From Maridesulfovibrio zosterae DSM 11974 (GTDB lineage Bacteria > Desulfobacterota > Desulfovibrionia > Desulfovibrionales > Desulfovibrionaceae): 64,000 nt of DNA. The position numbers and the translations under genes were made by a program. This document shows, one piece after another, positions 8,856 through 19,870 of the stretch; the stretch's first letter is position 1, and each line of letters opens with the position of its first letter. Location: the NCBI RefSeq assembly GCF_000425265.1, contig NZ_AUDC01000012.1:248001-312000 (forward strand), in the 5' to 3' direction. The notes below the pieces were generated by a model. The model was given only the letters and a program-made list of their open reading frames with translations. It did no database searches and was not told where the DNA came from.

Positions 8856-10313
8856 TTAACTTTTTATGATCATATTTTTACCAAGATCCTTTGATTTATA
8901 CATGGCCTGATCAGCTCTGAGGGTCAGTGAATCCAGAGTTTCCCCTGTTCTGAACTGAGCTACACCGCAACTGACTGTTACGACTATCCCATCTTGTGCT
9001 TCTGAGTTTTTATCTGAACATTTTCGAATCTGTTCAACTTGTCTCCTGATGCGTTCAGCAATAATGAAAGCTTGTTCATCATTTCCTGAAATGAGGATAA
9101 TAAATTCATCCCCGCCCCATCGTGCACAGAAATCTGTTTCACGAATCGACGAAGAGATTATATTTGAAATTTCCCGCAGTACAACATCTCCCTCAATATG
9201 TCCGCACTGATCATTAACAGCCTTGAATCCATCGACATCAAGTAATACGAGTGAAAATATATTTCCGTTTTTGCTATGCAGACTTATGGCATCATTCACT
9301 TTGCGCTCAAATGATCTGCGGTTTGCAACTCCGGTAAGCTCGTCAGTATTAGCCTGCTTTTCCAAGCGTAACTGGAAATAATTCACAACCAGGACTGACA
9401 ACACAACAACAAGAAAAGTGGCTAGAGCCCCGATGGTTAATGTCCTGATAAAATTATCTTTGGCATATTTAAGAAGCCCGTTTTCATCCTGCTCAACAAT
9501 TAAAAACCAATTAAATTCAGGAATATATCTGGATGTAAGATAAATCCTATCTCCATCGTCCTTACACTCAAATGTTACAGGTTCTTTGCGGTCTGCAGAC
9601 AATATATTATCAGCAATACCACTTATGCCGGCAATAGATTTAATATTAGTATAACCAACCAGATCAGCTTGGCAATGAGCCTGAATAGTACCGTCAGTGC
9701 TCATGAGAAAAATTGTTTTTGAATACTTATCAGAAAAATTCTTAAGAAGATTGGATACATTATCCATATTAAGGCCGACACCAGTGACACCCAGCAATTT
9801 CCCATCTCTATCTACGACCCGGTGATTGATGAAAATTGTCAGAGAATTATTTTCTGCCTCATTGGTATCAACAATGAGATTATACTTTTCACCAGACTTA
9901 ATAAAATCATAAAACCAGACATCATGGCTGTCTGACTTAGATACTGTCTTCAAAATCCCTTGTGGGTAATAATAATCATTGGTTAATGCAGAAACATAAA
10001 AAGTACTAAAAAAACCATATTTATTTTTAATTTCATCTAAATAGCGCATAATCTGCAAAACATCTTTTTCGCCATAACTGGCCCAGTCTTTCAAAAAGGT
10101 ATCGTTGGCCATTAACGATGATACAAACAATGGGCGCATAAGACCTGCCTGAATCTCCGAGTAAATATTGTCACGGGTAAGCGGCAGTGCAGAATTCAGA
10201 GTTTCTTCACGGGCATTTTGTCTGGAAACATTATAATTGAATATACTAAGTGAGATGAACGCGAGAACGAGGATACTTGTAAGTGCAGTTATTAACTTTA
10301 TTCGAATCGACAT
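8856..10313 (-). CDS. Membrane diguanylate cyclase with Cache sensor and GGDEF domain
   Basis: Makes cyclic di-GMP in response to an extracellular signal. 485 residues: TM1 at about 7-26, a large periplasmic Cache-type sensor (LLGVTGVGLNMDNVSNLL core), TM2 at about 292-312, then a GGDEF domain (ARWGGDEFIILIS). The allosteric I-site RxxD (RETD) stands five residues before GGDEF, so product inhibition is expected. Start is the ATG at 10313 with GGAGG 5 bases upstream; the longer frame has no such site. Convergent with the IS1595-like gene, only 9 bases apart. Confidence 0.9.
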   Translation of the reverse strand: MSIRIKLITALTSILVLAFISLSIFNYNVSRQNAREETLNSALPLTRDNIYSEIQAGLMRPLFVSSLMANDTFLKDWASYGEKDVLQIMRYLDEIKNKYGFFSTFYVSALTNDYYYPQGILKTVSKSDSHDVWFYDFIKSGEKYNLIVDTNEAENNSLTIFINHRVVDRDGKLLGVTGVGLNMDNVSNLLKNFSDKYSKTIFLMSTDGTIQAHCQADLVGYTNIKSIAGISGIADNILSADRKEPVTFECKDDGDRIYLTSRYIPEFNWFLIVEQDENGLLKYAKDNFIRTLTIGALATFLVVVLSVLVVNYFQLRLEKQANTDELTGVANRRSFERKVNDAISLHSKNGNIFSLVLLDVDGFKAVNDQCGHIEGDVVLREISNIISSSIRETDFCARWGGDEFIILISGNDEQAFIIAERIRRQVEQIRKCSDKNSEAQDGIVVTVSCGVAQFRTGETLDSLTLRADQAMYKSKDLGKNMIIKS

Positions 10314-10413
10314 TATACCTCCTGGACTATAGCAAATGCGCTTGCTATGCAGGAACAATACACAAAAACATTAAATGCAGGAAGTAAGCAACATTCCGAA
10401 AGGATAAATAAAT

Positions 10414-11394
10414 CTAAAAAAGTCTACCTGCTCCGGTTATTTTCTGTAAATGCTGATAAGCCTTAGCGGTAGCGACGCGACCTCGTGATGTTCTTTTAAG
10501 AAATCCACATTGAATAAGGTATGGCTCGTAAATTTCTTCAATTGTACGCACTTCCTCAGAACAGGCAACGGCGATAGTTTTAACTCCAACAGGACCGCCA
10601 CCAAACTGATCGATGAGTACATTAAGAATCTTGCGGTCCATATAATCAAGCCCCAGTGGATCAACATCAAGACGGTCAAGAGCCATATCAGCAAGCTCAG
10701 CATTGACTATCCCGTCACCATGCACAGTAGCATAGTCACGGACACGTCTAAGAAGACGGTTGGCAATACGCGGAGTACCGCGAGAGCGCTTTCCTATGAT
10801 AAGCGCGCCTTCTTCAGTAACTTTCAGATCAAAAATTCGGGCAGCACGGATAACAATTCGGGCAAGCTCTTCCGGTGAATAAAATTCCAGACGAAAAATA
10901 CATCCAAACCGATCACGCAAAGGAGAAGTCAGAAGCCCAAGACGAGTTGTAGCACCGACCAGAGTAAATGGTTCAAGATCTATTTTAACAGTACGGGCAG
11001 CAGGTCCCTGACCTATGATAAGGTCAATATTGTAATCTTCCATTGCCGGATAGAGGACTTCCTCAACCGTGGCCGGAACTCTGTGAATTTCATCAATAAA
11101 AAGGATATCATTACGGGAAAGATTGGTTAGAATAGCTGCAAGGTCACCACTGCGTTCCAAAACCGGACCGGAGGTGGAGATAAGATTTACCCCGAGCTCT
11201 GATGAGATAATACGGGCAAGAGTTGTCTTGCCAAGTCCCGGATTTCCGTAAAAGAGGGCATGATCCATGGCAGTTCCGCGTCCGCGGGCCGCTTGAATAA
11301 AAACATCAAGATTATCACGCAGATCGTCCTGACCTATAAAATCAGTCAGTCGTTGCGGTCTAATGTGATCATCTGTTCCGTTGTTTTCCAACAT
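10414..11394 (-). CDS. ruvB: Holliday junction branch-migration ATPase RuvB
   Basis: Hexameric AAA+ motor that drives branch migration of Holliday junctions with RuvA. 326 residues: [12 protein letters not shown] start, Walker [10 protein letters not shown], Walker [10 protein letters not shown], sensor GATTRLG, and the C-terminal winged helix ending [18 protein letters not shown], all typical. Last gene of ruvC-ruvA-ruvB, 24 bases after ruvA. Confidence 0.98.
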   Translation of the reverse strand: MLENNGTDDHIRPQRLTDFIGQDDLRDNLDVFIQAARGRGTAMDHALFYGNPGLGKTTLARIISSELGVNLISTSGPVLERSGDLAAILTNLSRNDILFIDEIHRVPATVEEVLYPAMEDYNIDLIIGQGPAARTVKIDLEPFTLVGATTRLGLLTSPLRDRFGCIFRLEFYSPEELARIVIRAARIFDLKVTEEGALIIGKRSRGTPRIANRLLRRVRDYATVHGDGIVNAELADMALDRLDVDPLGLDYMDRKILNVLIDQFGGGPVGVKTIAVACSEEVRTIEEIYEPYLIQCGFLKRTSRGRVATAKAYQHLQKITGAGRLF

Positions 11395-11418
11395 ATTCCG
11401 GCACTGCCTGTGTTAAAA

Positions 11419-12030
11419 CTATTTACTCTGAGATATTTTTTTAAGCGCCACACGTATTGCACCGCCAGCATCAAGATCCGGTTCCTCATCAAAAATACCT
11501 TTGAGGAACTCCCGAACCTCATCATCTGCATATCCGAGGTTTCGTAACCCTGAGAGCGCATCAAGAAACTCACTGCGATCACCTTCCGTCGGACAGGCTC
11601 CGCTTCGTATAGTCGCACTTTTAAGGGTTTCCATTTTGTCTTTCAAGGACCATAAGATCTGACGGGCGGATTTAGGGCCAATTCCCGGAACAATAGCCAT
11701 GCTTTTTACGTCTTCACGAAAAACGATATCCTGCAACTCTTTAGGATTAAACTGAGATAGAATTGCAAGTGCTTTTTTAGGTCCGAGGCGATCAATCGAA
11801 ATAAGAGTACGAAAAACTTCACGGTCATCAAAACAAGGAAAACCATAAAGATCAAAAGCATCTTCACGGATAACAGAATGAACATAAAAGACCATATCAG
11901 ACCCGGCTTCCGGCAAGGTAGACAGAGCTGAGATAGTCAAAAAAAGCTCATACCCCACTCCGCCGGGAGTAAGAATAATACATGATTTATCTGTAGCTTC
12001 GAGGAGTTTTCCGTGAATATACGCGATCAT
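11419..12030 (-). CDS. ruvA: Holliday junction DNA helicase subunit RuvA
   Basis: Tetrameric DNA-binding subunit that recognises the four-way junction and loads RuvB. 203 residues: N-terminal OB fold (MIAYIHGKLLEA), two helix-hairpin-helix motifs (SIDRLGPKKALAIL and AIVPGIGPKSARQIL), and the flexible C-terminal RuvB-binding domain (LRNLGYADDEVREFLKGI). Overlaps the end of ruvC by 4 bp. Confidence 0.97.
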   Translation of the reverse strand: MIAYIHGKLLEATDKSCIILTPGGVGYELFLTISALSTLPEAGSDMVFYVHSVIREDAFDLYGFPCFDDREVFRTLISIDRLGPKKALAILSQFNPKELQDIVFREDVKSMAIVPGIGPKSARQILWSLKDKMETLKSATIRSGACPTEGDRSEFLDALSGLRNLGYADDEVREFLKGIFDEEPDLDAGGAIRVALKKISQSK

Positions 12031-12533
12031 TTTCCCGCCATCCTTGCAAATCTTCTTTCATTGAGATGACAGACTGCAATAGCCAGAGCATCAGTTGTAT
12101 CTTTGGCCCATTTTGTATTCTTAACACCAAGAATACGCTCTACCATAAAAGCGACCTGTGTCTTATCAGCACGTCCGGTTCCAACAAGGTTTTGTTTAAC
12201 CTTGGTAGGTTCGTACCCAGAGACCACCAGACCGGAAACAGCACATGCAGCCATAGCAGCACCTCTAGCCTGTCCCAGTTTGATGGCTGAAGCCGGATTA
12301 GAGGCGACAAAAACATTTTCTATTGCCGCCTCATCCGGTGAATGATTTTCTATAAGCTCTGCAATGCGAGCATAAATCTGCCCTAAACGAGCACACATCG
12401 GTTTTTTGGTATCAGTACGGATTGTACCGGCATCAACAAGGGAAACCTGACCCGAAAGTTCCCTGACAATCCCGAACCCCGTAACACGGGTTCCAGGATC
12501 AATACCTATAATGATAATACCGGAATCTCCCAT
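12027..12533 (-). CDS. ruvC: Holliday junction resolvase RuvC
   Basis: RNase-H-fold nuclease that cuts Holliday junctions after RuvAB migration. 168 residues with the acidic catalytic positions in IIGIDPGTRVTGFG (N-terminus), AAIENVFV (middle) and KDTTDALAIAVCH (C-terminus). The ATG directly follows the yebC stop, so yebC-ruvC-ruvA-ruvB is one transcription unit. Confidence 0.97.
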   Translation of the reverse strand: MGDSGIIIIGIDPGTRVTGFGIVRELSGQVSLVDAGTIRTDTKKPMCARLGQIYARIAELIENHSPDEAAIENVFVASNPASAIKLGQARGAAMAACAVSGLVVSGYEPTKVKQNLVGTGRADKTQVAFMVERILGVKNTKWAKDTTDALAIAVCHLNERRFARMAGK

Positions 12534-13280
12534 CTAGTCTGCCATTTCAGCCATGAGCTCTTCAGGAAAATCGGCATTAACATGGACGTTCTGTACGTCT
12601 TCATTGTCTTCCAGCTTTTCCATAAGGTTCATAAGCTTTTTAGCATTGGGAACATCAACTTCTACAAGGTTCTTTGGCACATAAGAAAGTTCAGAACTTG
12701 TCACTTCAAATTCGGCATCTTCAAAGGCTTTCTGCACTGCACTGAAATCTTCAGGAGCACAATGAACCTCAAGAGAGCCATCTTCAGCAATAACGTCTTC
12801 AGCACCGGCTTCGAGACCGATTTCAAGGAGTTGATCTTCAGTGTATTTCTCACTGTCAAAAATCATTACACCTCTTTTATCAAACATCCATGCAACACAG
12901 CCAGCTTCTCCCATGGAACCGCCGCCTTTACCGAGGGCATGACGCACTTCAGCAACAGTACGGTTTTTGTTATCAGTGGCAGCTTCGATAAGGACTGCAA
13001 CACCACCGGGACCGTAACCTTCGTACATGACTTCAGCAATATCACCACCAGCCAACTCGCCAGTACCTTTCTTGATTGCTGTATCAATTTTATCGTTAGG
13101 CATGTTTACTGCTTTAGCTTTTGAAATAGCAAGGCGCAGTGAAGCATTCATACTGGGATCGCCGCCACCCTTGGCTGCGATAATGATATCCTTAGCCATT
13201 TTGGTAAAAATTTTACCGCGCTTGGCGTCCTGTCTACCTTTTCTATGCTGAATGTTTGCCCATTTACTATGTCCAGCCAT
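12534..13280 (-). CDS. yebC: YebC/PmpR-family (TACO1-type) protein
   Basis: DUF28 family protein; members act in translation of difficult sequences or as transcription factors, and bacterial ones commonly sit beside ruvC. 248 residues starting MAGHSKWANIQHRKGRQDAK, with DNKNRTVAEVRHALGKGGG mid-protein, both diagnostic. The ATG at 13280 has AGGAGG upstream; the frame stays open 39 codons further but that stretch does not resemble the family. Directly abuts ruvC. Confidence 0.96.
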   Translation of the reverse strand: MAGHSKWANIQHRKGRQDAKRGKIFTKMAKDIIIAAKGGGDPSMNASLRLAISKAKAVNMPNDKIDTAIKKGTGELAGGDIAEVMYEGYGPGGVAVLIEAATDNKNRTVAEVRHALGKGGGSMGEAGCVAWMFDKRGVMIFDSEKYTEDQLLEIGLEAGAEDVIAEDGSLEVHCAPEDFSAVQKAFEDAEFEVTSSELSYVPKNLVEVDVPNAKKLMNLMEKLEDNEDVQNVHVNADFPEELMAEMAD

Positions 13281-13467
13281 GTATTCCTCCTGAAAAGAAC
13301 GTAAGAACCCCCGTAAAAAATTCGAGGGTCTGCTAATTTTATAATTTACCTCTGAGTGGCGTATAGACTGTATGCGTTTTTTATCACAACAATCCAAACT
13401 CGCCGTATCAAAAAGGACCTTAAGCTTTAACCTGAAATCCGGTAAAAATCGCCGGAATATATAAATA

Positions 13468-13552
13468 TGGTGGTGGGGGGAGGATTCGAACCTCCGAAGG
13501 CGTTGCCGACAGATTTACAGTCTGTTCCCTTTGGCCGCTCGGGAACCCCACC
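13468..13552 (-). tRNA. tRNA-Tyr (GTA)
   Basis: 85 bases with encoded CCA. Acceptor GGTGGGG/CCCCACC, anticodon loop CTGTAAA with GTA, a long class-II variable arm, and T-loop TTCGAAT. Lies between rlmE and yebC on the same strand. Confidence 0.97.
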
Positions 13553-13608
13553 ATTTTTTCTATTGATAAACTATGCCAGCATATTGCTTAGCAAAGAAGA
13601 TCCCCTTC

Positions 13609-14208
13609 TTACTCTGCCCCGCCGCGAAAGCCAAGCCCTACAATGAAAATCTCCTTACTTTCCTGTCTGGAGCTTTTAGGCTTGAATGTTTTCACCTTGG
13701 AAAACATCTTTCTCAATGAATCAGTGTAGCCTTTAACATCGGGGCCTTCAAAAATTTTCACGACAAAATTCCCCCCAATCTTAAGCCTGCTTGGAACAAT
13801 ATCTCGAGCCCTCTCACAAAGTTCGAGAGAATTGGCCTGATCAGCAAATTTTACACCGGAAGTTTTCGGAGCCATATCACTGATGATAAGGTCATACGGA
13901 AGCTGTTTATCCATTGCAGCAAGAAGTTCTGGAGAATCTTCAAAAACATCAGCCTGCAAAAAAGTTGCGTTGTCTGGAAAGATTGTATCGGTCGACTGAA
14001 TGTCAACGCCCAGAACACGGCCTTCGTCACCTACTTTTTTGGCAGCAAAAAGAGTCCATGATCCGGGGGCAGCGCCAAGATCCATAACATTTTGCCCTTT
14101 GGCTAAAATGTTAAAACGCTTGTCCAATTCTTGAAGCTTATATACTGAACGGGCAGGATAATTATCTTTTTTAGCCCTTTTAAAATAATGATCGCGATAT
14201 TGTTTCAT
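13609..14208 (-). CDS. rlmE: 23S rRNA (U2552-2'-O)-methyltransferase RlmE/FtsJ
   Basis: SAM-dependent methyltransferase that modifies the A-loop of 23S rRNA during large-subunit maturation. About 199 residues: [19 protein letters not shown] (with the first catalytic Lys), SAM motif [11 protein letters not shown], catalytic Asp in [11 protein letters not shown], and Lys in [10 protein letters not shown]. Start chosen at ATG 14208 (MKQYRDHYF), which matches family length; the frame continues upstream to a TTG without a good ribosome site. Confidence 0.93.
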   Translation of the reverse strand: MKQYRDHYFKRAKKDNYPARSVYKLQELDKRFNILAKGQNVMDLGAAPGSWTLFAAKKVGDEGRVLGVDIQSTDTIFPDNATFLQADVFEDSPELLAAMDKQLPYDLIISDMAPKTSGVKFADQANSLELCERARDIVPSRLKIGGNFVVKIFEGPDVKGYTDSLRKMFSKVKTFKPKSSRQESKEIFIVGLGFRGGAE

Positions 14209-14317
14209 ACTCTGCTGTTGGTTTCGCAGCACCCAAAAAAAGACTTTTCTAAGCAACTGCGTTATAAGATGAAAGAAAATTAACTTATTAAGGCTTGTTA
14301 GCCAAGTTCCATAAACT

Positions 14318-15793
14318 ATGCAACGCCCTCAGAGAATACGTATTAAAAACGAATCCGGGAAATTACAGTCATTGCCCGATGGGACTGAATACTTTCAGGA
14401 CCTAGGCGGTAGCGGTGAAATTTTATTCTTAGGGTTGGGACCTGTGCCGGAAACAGCTTTAAAACTTTTTCCTGACAACAGCACTATTTATTATATAGAA
14501 TGTCCTGACTTCGAATCACAAACCCTTTCGAGAAAAATCCCTTCCGCATTCAAAAAGATTAAACCGGAGCTATTATCCACAACTGCACACAGAATTATTT
14601 TATACACTCCGAACAAAATGCTTTTCCCATCATTCTGGGGTCCGATACTTGCTCAACTGGTAATCAGGCAAACCGGAGTGAATAAAAAAGTACGAAAAAA
14701 GACAGTATGGATTCCAGGAGATGATAATTCTCTATTAGTACCGGAACTCTCAAAAGCCCTTGCACATGCCGACTTCACATACAGTGTTATCGATCCGGAT
14801 GCAATGCGCAAAAACCTGCTTTCCATGCTAGATCAGGAATTACCGGAACTGGTTCTGAGTATTAATTTTATAGGACTGGACAATACAGGCGAAACATATT
14901 TCATGCTTAGAGAGGCTGGTGTCAAGGTAGTTGTCTGGTTTGTAGACAATCCATTCCATATTATTTCAGGCATTAAATCAGACTACTGGAAACAAGTCCC
15001 GCTAATGGTAACCGACCATTGGTTTATCCAGCATCTGAAACAGCTTGGATCAATAAAAGTCGAGCATCTCCCACTTGGAACAGACCCTGATCTTTTTAAT
15101 GCTGATGTTGTAAAATTTCCAATGCTTGATAAACGAGTCGTCTTTGTAGGCCGTTCCAGCTTCCCTCACAAAGATAGTTTTTTTGCAGGATGTACTTTCA
15201 CACACAAAGATTATGATGAAGCAGTAAGAACCATCGGAACTGGAACAAAGCCGGACTTTGAGTGGTGGGCAAAACGTGATATGCTTCATAAATTCTGGCC
15301 GGGACGCAAGGTACGTGAAACAGGATTCAGAGCCGAACAATCAGGACTGCTTTGGAGGAGCTGTATACTCAATGCTGCGGGAGAAAATCTCACCCTTTTC
15401 GGCGATGAAGGCTGGAAAAAACAACTTACTTCTACTGACATTCGTCCACCAGTAGACTACTATACAGCATTGCCATCAATCTATGCAGGAGCAGGAATAA
15501 ATCTGAATATGACAAGCCCGCTTCTGCCGTGTGGACTTACACAGCGAAATTTTGATGTATGGGCTGTCGGAGGTCTGCTACTGACTGATTATACGCCCGG
15601 TCTTTCCATTTTCCCAGACGAACTTGTACAAGAATGTTCCTTCATCTCTCCAGATGAACTACCGGCACTATGTGATAAATTTATGACACTTCCTAAACTC
15701 AAGAAAAGTCTTTCAAAATTTTGGCGTAATCTAATTTTAAAAAAGCATACTTACCACAACAGAATTACTAACCTATTAAACTTTATACAGTAA
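14318..15793 (+). CDS. Glycosyltransferase-like protein (CgeB/YkvP type)
   Basis: 491 residues, cytoplasmic by sequence. The middle ([16 protein letters not shown], then [15 protein letters not shown] and [11 protein letters not shown]) and the C-terminal part ([20 protein letters not shown], then [17 protein letters not shown]) resemble the two Rossmann halves of GT4-like CgeB/YkvP glycosyltransferases. Substrate unknown; in related bacteria such genes often serve surface or flagellar glycan synthesis. Monocistronic here, divergent from rlmE with about 110 bases between. Confidence 0.7.
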   Translation: MQRPQRIRIKNESGKLQSLPDGTEYFQDLGGSGEILFLGLGPVPETALKLFPDNSTIYYIECPDFESQTLSRKIPSAFKKIKPELLSTTAHRIILYTPNKMLFPSFWGPILAQLVIRQTGVNKKVRKKTVWIPGDDNSLLVPELSKALAHADFTYSVIDPDAMRKNLLSMLDQELPELVLSINFIGLDNTGETYFMLREAGVKVVVWFVDNPFHIISGIKSDYWKQVPLMVTDHWFIQHLKQLGSIKVEHLPLGTDPDLFNADVVKFPMLDKRVVFVGRSSFPHKDSFFAGCTFTHKDYDEAVRTIGTGTKPDFEWWAKRDMLHKFWPGRKVRETGFRAEQSGLLWRSCILNAAGENLTLFGDEGWKKQLTSTDIRPPVDYYTALPSIYAGAGINLNMTSPLLPCGLTQRNFDVWAVGGLLLTDYTPGLSIFPDELVQECSFISPDELPALCDKFMTLPKLKKSLSKFWRNLILKKHTYHNRITNLLNFIQ

Positions 15794-15866
15794 TTCTACA
15801 AATAACCTTCTAGGCATATTCTTTGCTGTACTGCCCCCATAAACTCTAATCAAGGATGATAGCGGG

Positions 15867-16529
15867 ATGCAGAAAATACATTTTTTATTTTTAATACTGA
15901 TAATCAGCTGTTTAAGCGGGTGCTCTGCTTCTGTACTGATACCGCCACTGCCCGGACCTCTTATGATTCCTTCTTCAGTCGGATCTATCTATACCGCATA
16001 CGCCATAAGCACTGATGAGCGTGGTTTCCAAACTATTATTGAAGATGAAATGTTGGAAACCAAAATTCAGTCAGCTATTCTTAATGAGAAAGGTTTGGAA
16101 ATTCTAGACCTGAGTACATACGCATATAACGGTAATGTGTATATTGTCGGCAAATACGATGAGAAGGAGGACCTCCAGCGTATACGTAGGCTTGTCAAAA
16201 AAAATAATAAAGTCAATTCTCTAACCACCTATCTTTTTTCCGAAGAGGAAAACAGCCACTGTAACAACGCAGAAGATTATATACTCCAAATGTCCGTAAA
16301 AACGGCTCTCCTTGAAGATGATAATGTATGGGGAGCTAATGTAGCTGTGAAGTCAGTAGATTGTAATATTATATTACTTGGAAGAGTTGGTGATATTAAT
16401 GAAGCAGTAAAGGCCAGACAGATTGCAGGTAATATAAACGGCGTCAAATCTGTGAAATCATTTATCCGTTCAAGCAAACAAAATCAATATCTTCGACAAA
16501 GCAAAAGAATTGCCTTTGCAATGAAATAA
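15867..16529 (+). CDS. BON-domain lipoprotein
   Basis: 220 residues. Lipoprotein signal with lipobox LSGC (Cys19), then two BON-like modules (about 60-120, EDEMLETKIQSAILNEKGLEI; and about 137-205, DYILQMSVKTALLEDDNVWG with LLGRVGD and INGVKSVKSFI). BON domains bind phospholipid; OsmY/DolP-type proteins help keep the outer membrane sound. Placement in the envelope is inferred from the lipobox. Confidence 0.85.
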   Translation: MQKIHFLFLILIISCLSGCSASVLIPPLPGPLMIPSSVGSIYTAYAISTDERGFQTIIEDEMLETKIQSAILNEKGLEILDLSTYAYNGNVYIVGKYDEKEDLQRIRRLVKKNNKVNSLTTYLFSEEENSHCNNAEDYILQMSVKTALLEDDNVWGANVAVKSVDCNIILLGRVGDINEAVKARQIAGNINGVKSVKSFIRSSKQNQYLRQSKRIAFAMK

Positions 16530-16541
16530 CCGGATTAAAAA

Positions 16542-16566
16542 AGCCGGCATCCGAAAGATGCCAGCT
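16542..16566 (-). terminator. Terminator of the GntR gene (possibly bidirectional)
   Basis: AGCTGGCATC pairs with GATGCCGGCT (one U-G) around TTTCG on the minus strand, then TTTTTT. It may also stop transcripts of the BON lipoprotein gene from the other side. Confidence 0.8.
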
Positions 16567-16583
16567 GATTCAATCCAATAACT

Positions 16584-17219
16584 TTATATTTCATTCACAA
16601 AGTGGCTTTGCAATCGTTCTTTCATCAAATTGATATCACCGGATTCAATTGCTTTAATAATTAAACGGTGTGATTCTGCATGACCTGACAGACTTGTATC
16701 GCTGTTAAATCCCTTATATGCTATTGTATATATCCAATAGTCATTTGCCAATGCTTCCCATGACCGAATAAGAGACTTATTCCCGCATGCTTCGACAATC
16801 TTCCTATGGAATTCCAAATCAGCCTTACGTACAACATCCGCATCTTTGCGCAACACTGCTGCCTGCATTGTATCAACTATGCAGTACAGCCCGTCAATAT
16901 CAATTGTATTGAGTTTATATGCCCATCCGGCAGCAATAGGCTCAAGTTCTCCTCTCACAGCATAATAATCATGAAGATCATTAACTGTGAGAGTTCTCAC
17001 CTTTGAACCTTTATACGGTTCAGTCTCAACAAAACCACGTGCAGTTAAATCTCGTATAGCTTCACGCACAGCCCCCTGGCTGACGTGTAATTCACGAGAA
17101 ATTCTGGTTTCAACAATCTTATCGCCAGGCTTTAAAGTACCGTTTATAATACTCTCGACAATATGTTCTACCACATCATCTCTTAAAACCCTTCTCCTCA
17201 GTCCATCATTAGTAGTCAT
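16584..17219 (-). CDS. GntR-family transcription regulator (FadR subfamily, FCD domain)
   Basis: 211 residues: N-terminal winged helix (KPGDKIVETRISRELHVSQGAVREAIRDL, about 32-60) and a C-terminal all-helical FCD ligand domain with the usual metal/ligand residues in DLEFHRKIVEACGN and HAESHRLIIKAI. Such regulators usually sense organic acids. No obvious target operon is adjacent; a good inverted repeat (17235-17254) just upstream suggests autoregulation. Confidence 0.9.
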   Translation of the reverse strand: MTTNDGLRRRVLRDDVVEHIVESIINGTLKPGDKIVETRISRELHVSQGAVREAIRDLTARGFVETEPYKGSKVRTLTVNDLHDYYAVRGELEPIAAGWAYKLNTIDIDGLYCIVDTMQAAVLRKDADVVRKADLEFHRKIVEACGNKSLIRSWEALANDYWIYTIAYKGFNSDTSLSGHAESHRLIIKAIESGDINLMKERLQSHFVNEI

Positions 17220-17234
17220 ATAAATACCCCTTAC

Positions 17235-17254
17235 TATAGTATTTCCATACTATA
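17235..17254. promoter_or_regulatory. Probable operator of the GntR regulator
   Basis: Perfect inverted repeat TATAGTAT-TTCC-ATACTATA, 16-35 bases before the GntR ATG. Size and symmetry suit a dimeric FadR-type repressor. Function is inferred. Confidence 0.5.
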
Positions 17255-17608
17255 TTTATGCAACTCCCCTCATTTAATGCATTCGTAATGATTTTTTATT
17301 TTAGCATTTTTCTGAATAATATCAAGCAGCAAACGTTTGCAACGAAAATATATTATTTACAATAGAGCATGAGCATTGGTAGTGCAATAATTTATAATCA
17401 ATGCATAACATTAATATCCTATTGTCTTATATGTTGTATCTATAATTCAACTTTATGACAAAATACAACAGTTTATCATACCGTATGTATAGAATGAGAT
17501 TGTTTAACTTTAGAAATATTTTTTATTATAAAGGGTATCCTAAACAAGGATATAATTAGCACTGAATTCGAAATTTTTTTCTTTATTAATTTTCGACATA
17601 GAAACAGA
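17255..17608. other. Non-coding region between GntR gene and chemoreceptor terminator
   Basis: AT-rich stretch without a credible gene. It holds the 12-base palindrome GCAAACGTTTGC (17329-17340) and CATAC-C-GTATG (17477-17487), which resemble regulator sites, but I cannot assign them. Confidence 0.4.
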
Positions 17609-17641
17609 GAAGGCCGTTTCCCCGATAAGGAAACGGCCTTC
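17609..17641 (-). terminator. Terminator hairpin of the chemoreceptor gene
   Basis: GAAGGCCGTTTCC pairs perfectly with GGAAACGGCCTTC (13 bp, 7-base loop), 20 bases past the chemoreceptor stop. The T-tract on the minus side is weak. Confidence 0.7.
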
Positions 17642-17661
17642 TATATGAATATTTTGCTAGT

Positions 17662-19752
17662 TTAAACTTTTTTCAAATCTTCAATAACTGAATTAAGCTC
17701 TTCAGTGAGTCTAGAAAGTTCCATCACAGCCTGTGAGGACTCTTCCATTGCATAAGATGTTTCAGCTGCGATACGATTGACATCATCAGTCGTACGATTA
17801 ATTTCCTCCGAAGCGGCAGATTGCTCTTCCGAGGCAGTAGCAATAGCCCTAACCTGATCCGCAGTATCGTCAACAACTTCTACGATAGAAGATAAAGACT
17901 CACCTGCCTCAGACGCATATTGGGTACTAGTCTCAATCATGCCGGAGGCTCTTGCCATATCGCTGATACTATCACGAGTTCTGGTCTGAATAGCAGCCAC
18001 AGCATCACCAACCTCTTTGGTAGCATCCATGGTTTTTTCAGCCAATTTACGGACTTCATCAGCAACAACAGCAAATCCGCGCCCGGCATCACCTGCTCGG
18101 GCAGCCTCAATTGCAGCGTTAAGAGCTAAAAGATTTGTCTGATCAGCAATATCAGTAATCACATTCATAACGTTCCCGATCCCCTCAGCCTGCTGACCTA
18201 ACCCTTCAAGTCCGATAGACATCTGCCCGGAAGCTTCATGCACTTCACCTATACTTGATATTACATTATGAACTATCTTCCCCCCAACCTCAGCCTGATT
18301 CTTAGCAATATCAGCACTTTCCGCTGCTTTTGATGCATTTTGTGCTACCTCAAAAACAGAAGCGTTCATCTCTTCCATTGCTGTAGCTGCTTCGGTAGTC
18401 CGTTCCCTCTGAACATCAGCACCGGATCGGGACTCTTCTATTTGAGAAGAAAGTTCCTGTGTTGCACTGGAGACCTGTGCTACTATTTTTTCAAGATGCC
18501 CTGCAGCCTGCAACATACCTTCACGTTTTGCATTCTCTGCTTCGTTGCGTGCAACTTCAGCATCAGCAAGAGCATCTTTGGCAAGTTCTGTCTGCCGTTC
18601 TGCCTCTATACCTTTCTCCTCAGTGCTCTTTAACAAGGTTACAAGATTATCGACCATATTTTTAAGAGACTGCTGCAGAGTAAGCAATTCACCTGAGAAA
18701 TTAGATTCGTCAAGCTCTACATCATACTTCCCATTTGAGACATCATGAGCAGCACTGACTAAAAGCTGGATTGGAGTAGCAATGGACCTCGCGACGATCC
18801 ATCCAACTACGCATAAAACCAACGCAATTCCAAATCCTATCAAAAAAGTATCCTTGAGTGTATTGTAAGCTCCTCCCATGATCTCTGATTTATCAATAAG
18901 AAGCGCCAACTTCCAGCCAAGGTGAGGCGATGTATAAATTCTTACAAAGGTTTCTTTCCCATCCAAACTGATGATTGAAACTCCATCATTAAGTTTTGCC
19001 ACAGCTGTAAGTCCGGAATTATCAACTTTATCAGCTTGCTTAAACAGATAATCCTTATGAACCGGGTCTGAAAGTATCGTGTTATCAGCTTCCATAAGCA
19101 TAACATACCCAGTTTTCCCGACCTTGATTGCTGACACAACATCAGTAAGAGTAGACAGATTAATATCAATACCGACTATACCTATGAGGCTGCCGTCCTT
19201 TTTTATCTTGGCAGTAATAGTACTTACGGCGTCACCAGTAGTTGATTTATAGGCCTTACTGAATGAGGTCTCATCAAGTGAATTCTCAGCTTCTCTGTAC
19301 CATGGCCTTTTTCTCGGGTCATACCCTTGAGGCATCTTATCCCCCGGAGCCATAATGAAAGTACCATCTTCCATGCCTGTATATATGTTCCCATAGGCAG
19401 GATGGCTTTTAACCATCTGCTCAAAAAAATCATATAAAATTTTACCCTCTTCACCAAGCACAGCCCTTGTTATGCTACCCAGTTTATTGTCATTAACAAA
19501 ATTAACTCCGGCACCTACAGCTCCTTCCACTCTCTTATCAGTAGCAATAAATTTGGCATTCAATTGAGCTTCTTTCATGAAAAGAGTTATAAATCGGTCC
19601 ACTTGCTGTAGTTCTCCCGATGATGACTCAGAAAAATAAGTTTCTGCCATGCCAGTCATTTCAAAATAAGCAACAAACGAAAGACCACCAACTGAAAAGA
19701 GCACTGCAACCAATGTCATCATGATCAGCTTATTTTTAATATTTAATGTCAT
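17662..19752 (-). CDS. Methyl-accepting chemotaxis protein with Cache sensor
   Basis: Transmembrane chemoreceptor that controls CheA. 696 residues: TM1 at about 9-28, a periplasmic double-Cache sensor ([17 protein letters not shown], then [12 protein letters not shown]), TM2 at about 300-320, HAMP, and a long coiled-coil signalling domain whose tip is [20 protein letters not shown]. No CheR-binding pentapeptide at the C-terminus (ends DLKKV). Start is the ATG at 19752 with AGGAGG upstream. The ligand is unknown. Confidence 0.94.
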   Translation of the reverse strand: MTLNIKNKLIMMTLVAVLFSVGGLSFVAYFEMTGMAETYFSESSSGELQQVDRFITLFMKEAQLNAKFIATDKRVEGAVGAGVNFVNDNKLGSITRAVLGEEGKILYDFFEQMVKSHPAYGNIYTGMEDGTFIMAPGDKMPQGYDPRKRPWYREAENSLDETSFSKAYKSTTGDAVSTITAKIKKDGSLIGIVGIDINLSTLTDVVSAIKVGKTGYVMLMEADNTILSDPVHKDYLFKQADKVDNSGLTAVAKLNDGVSIISLDGKETFVRIYTSPHLGWKLALLIDKSEIMGGAYNTLKDTFLIGFGIALVLCVVGWIVARSIATPIQLLVSAAHDVSNGKYDVELDESNFSGELLTLQQSLKNMVDNLVTLLKSTEEKGIEAERQTELAKDALADAEVARNEAENAKREGMLQAAGHLEKIVAQVSSATQELSSQIEESRSGADVQRERTTEAATAMEEMNASVFEVAQNASKAAESADIAKNQAEVGGKIVHNVISSIGEVHEASGQMSIGLEGLGQQAEGIGNVMNVITDIADQTNLLALNAAIEAARAGDAGRGFAVVADEVRKLAEKTMDATKEVGDAVAAIQTRTRDSISDMARASGMIETSTQYASEAGESLSSIVEVVDDTADQVRAIATASEEQSAASEEINRTTDDVNRIAAETSYAMEESSQAVMELSRLTEELNSVIEDLKKV

Positions 19753-19870
19753 AAAACCCCTCCTTTCGGGTAGTCCGTAAATGCATAACACAAACAATAC
19801 AGTAATCTTATAACATTTTTTATAACATTTTACATTAAACTTACATTTAAATATTCCATCTACTTAAAAA

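Noticed and set aside
12582-13124. 180-codon open frame antisense to yebC
   Set aside because: It mirrors the coding frame of yebC, has no ribosome site, and its protein resembles nothing known.
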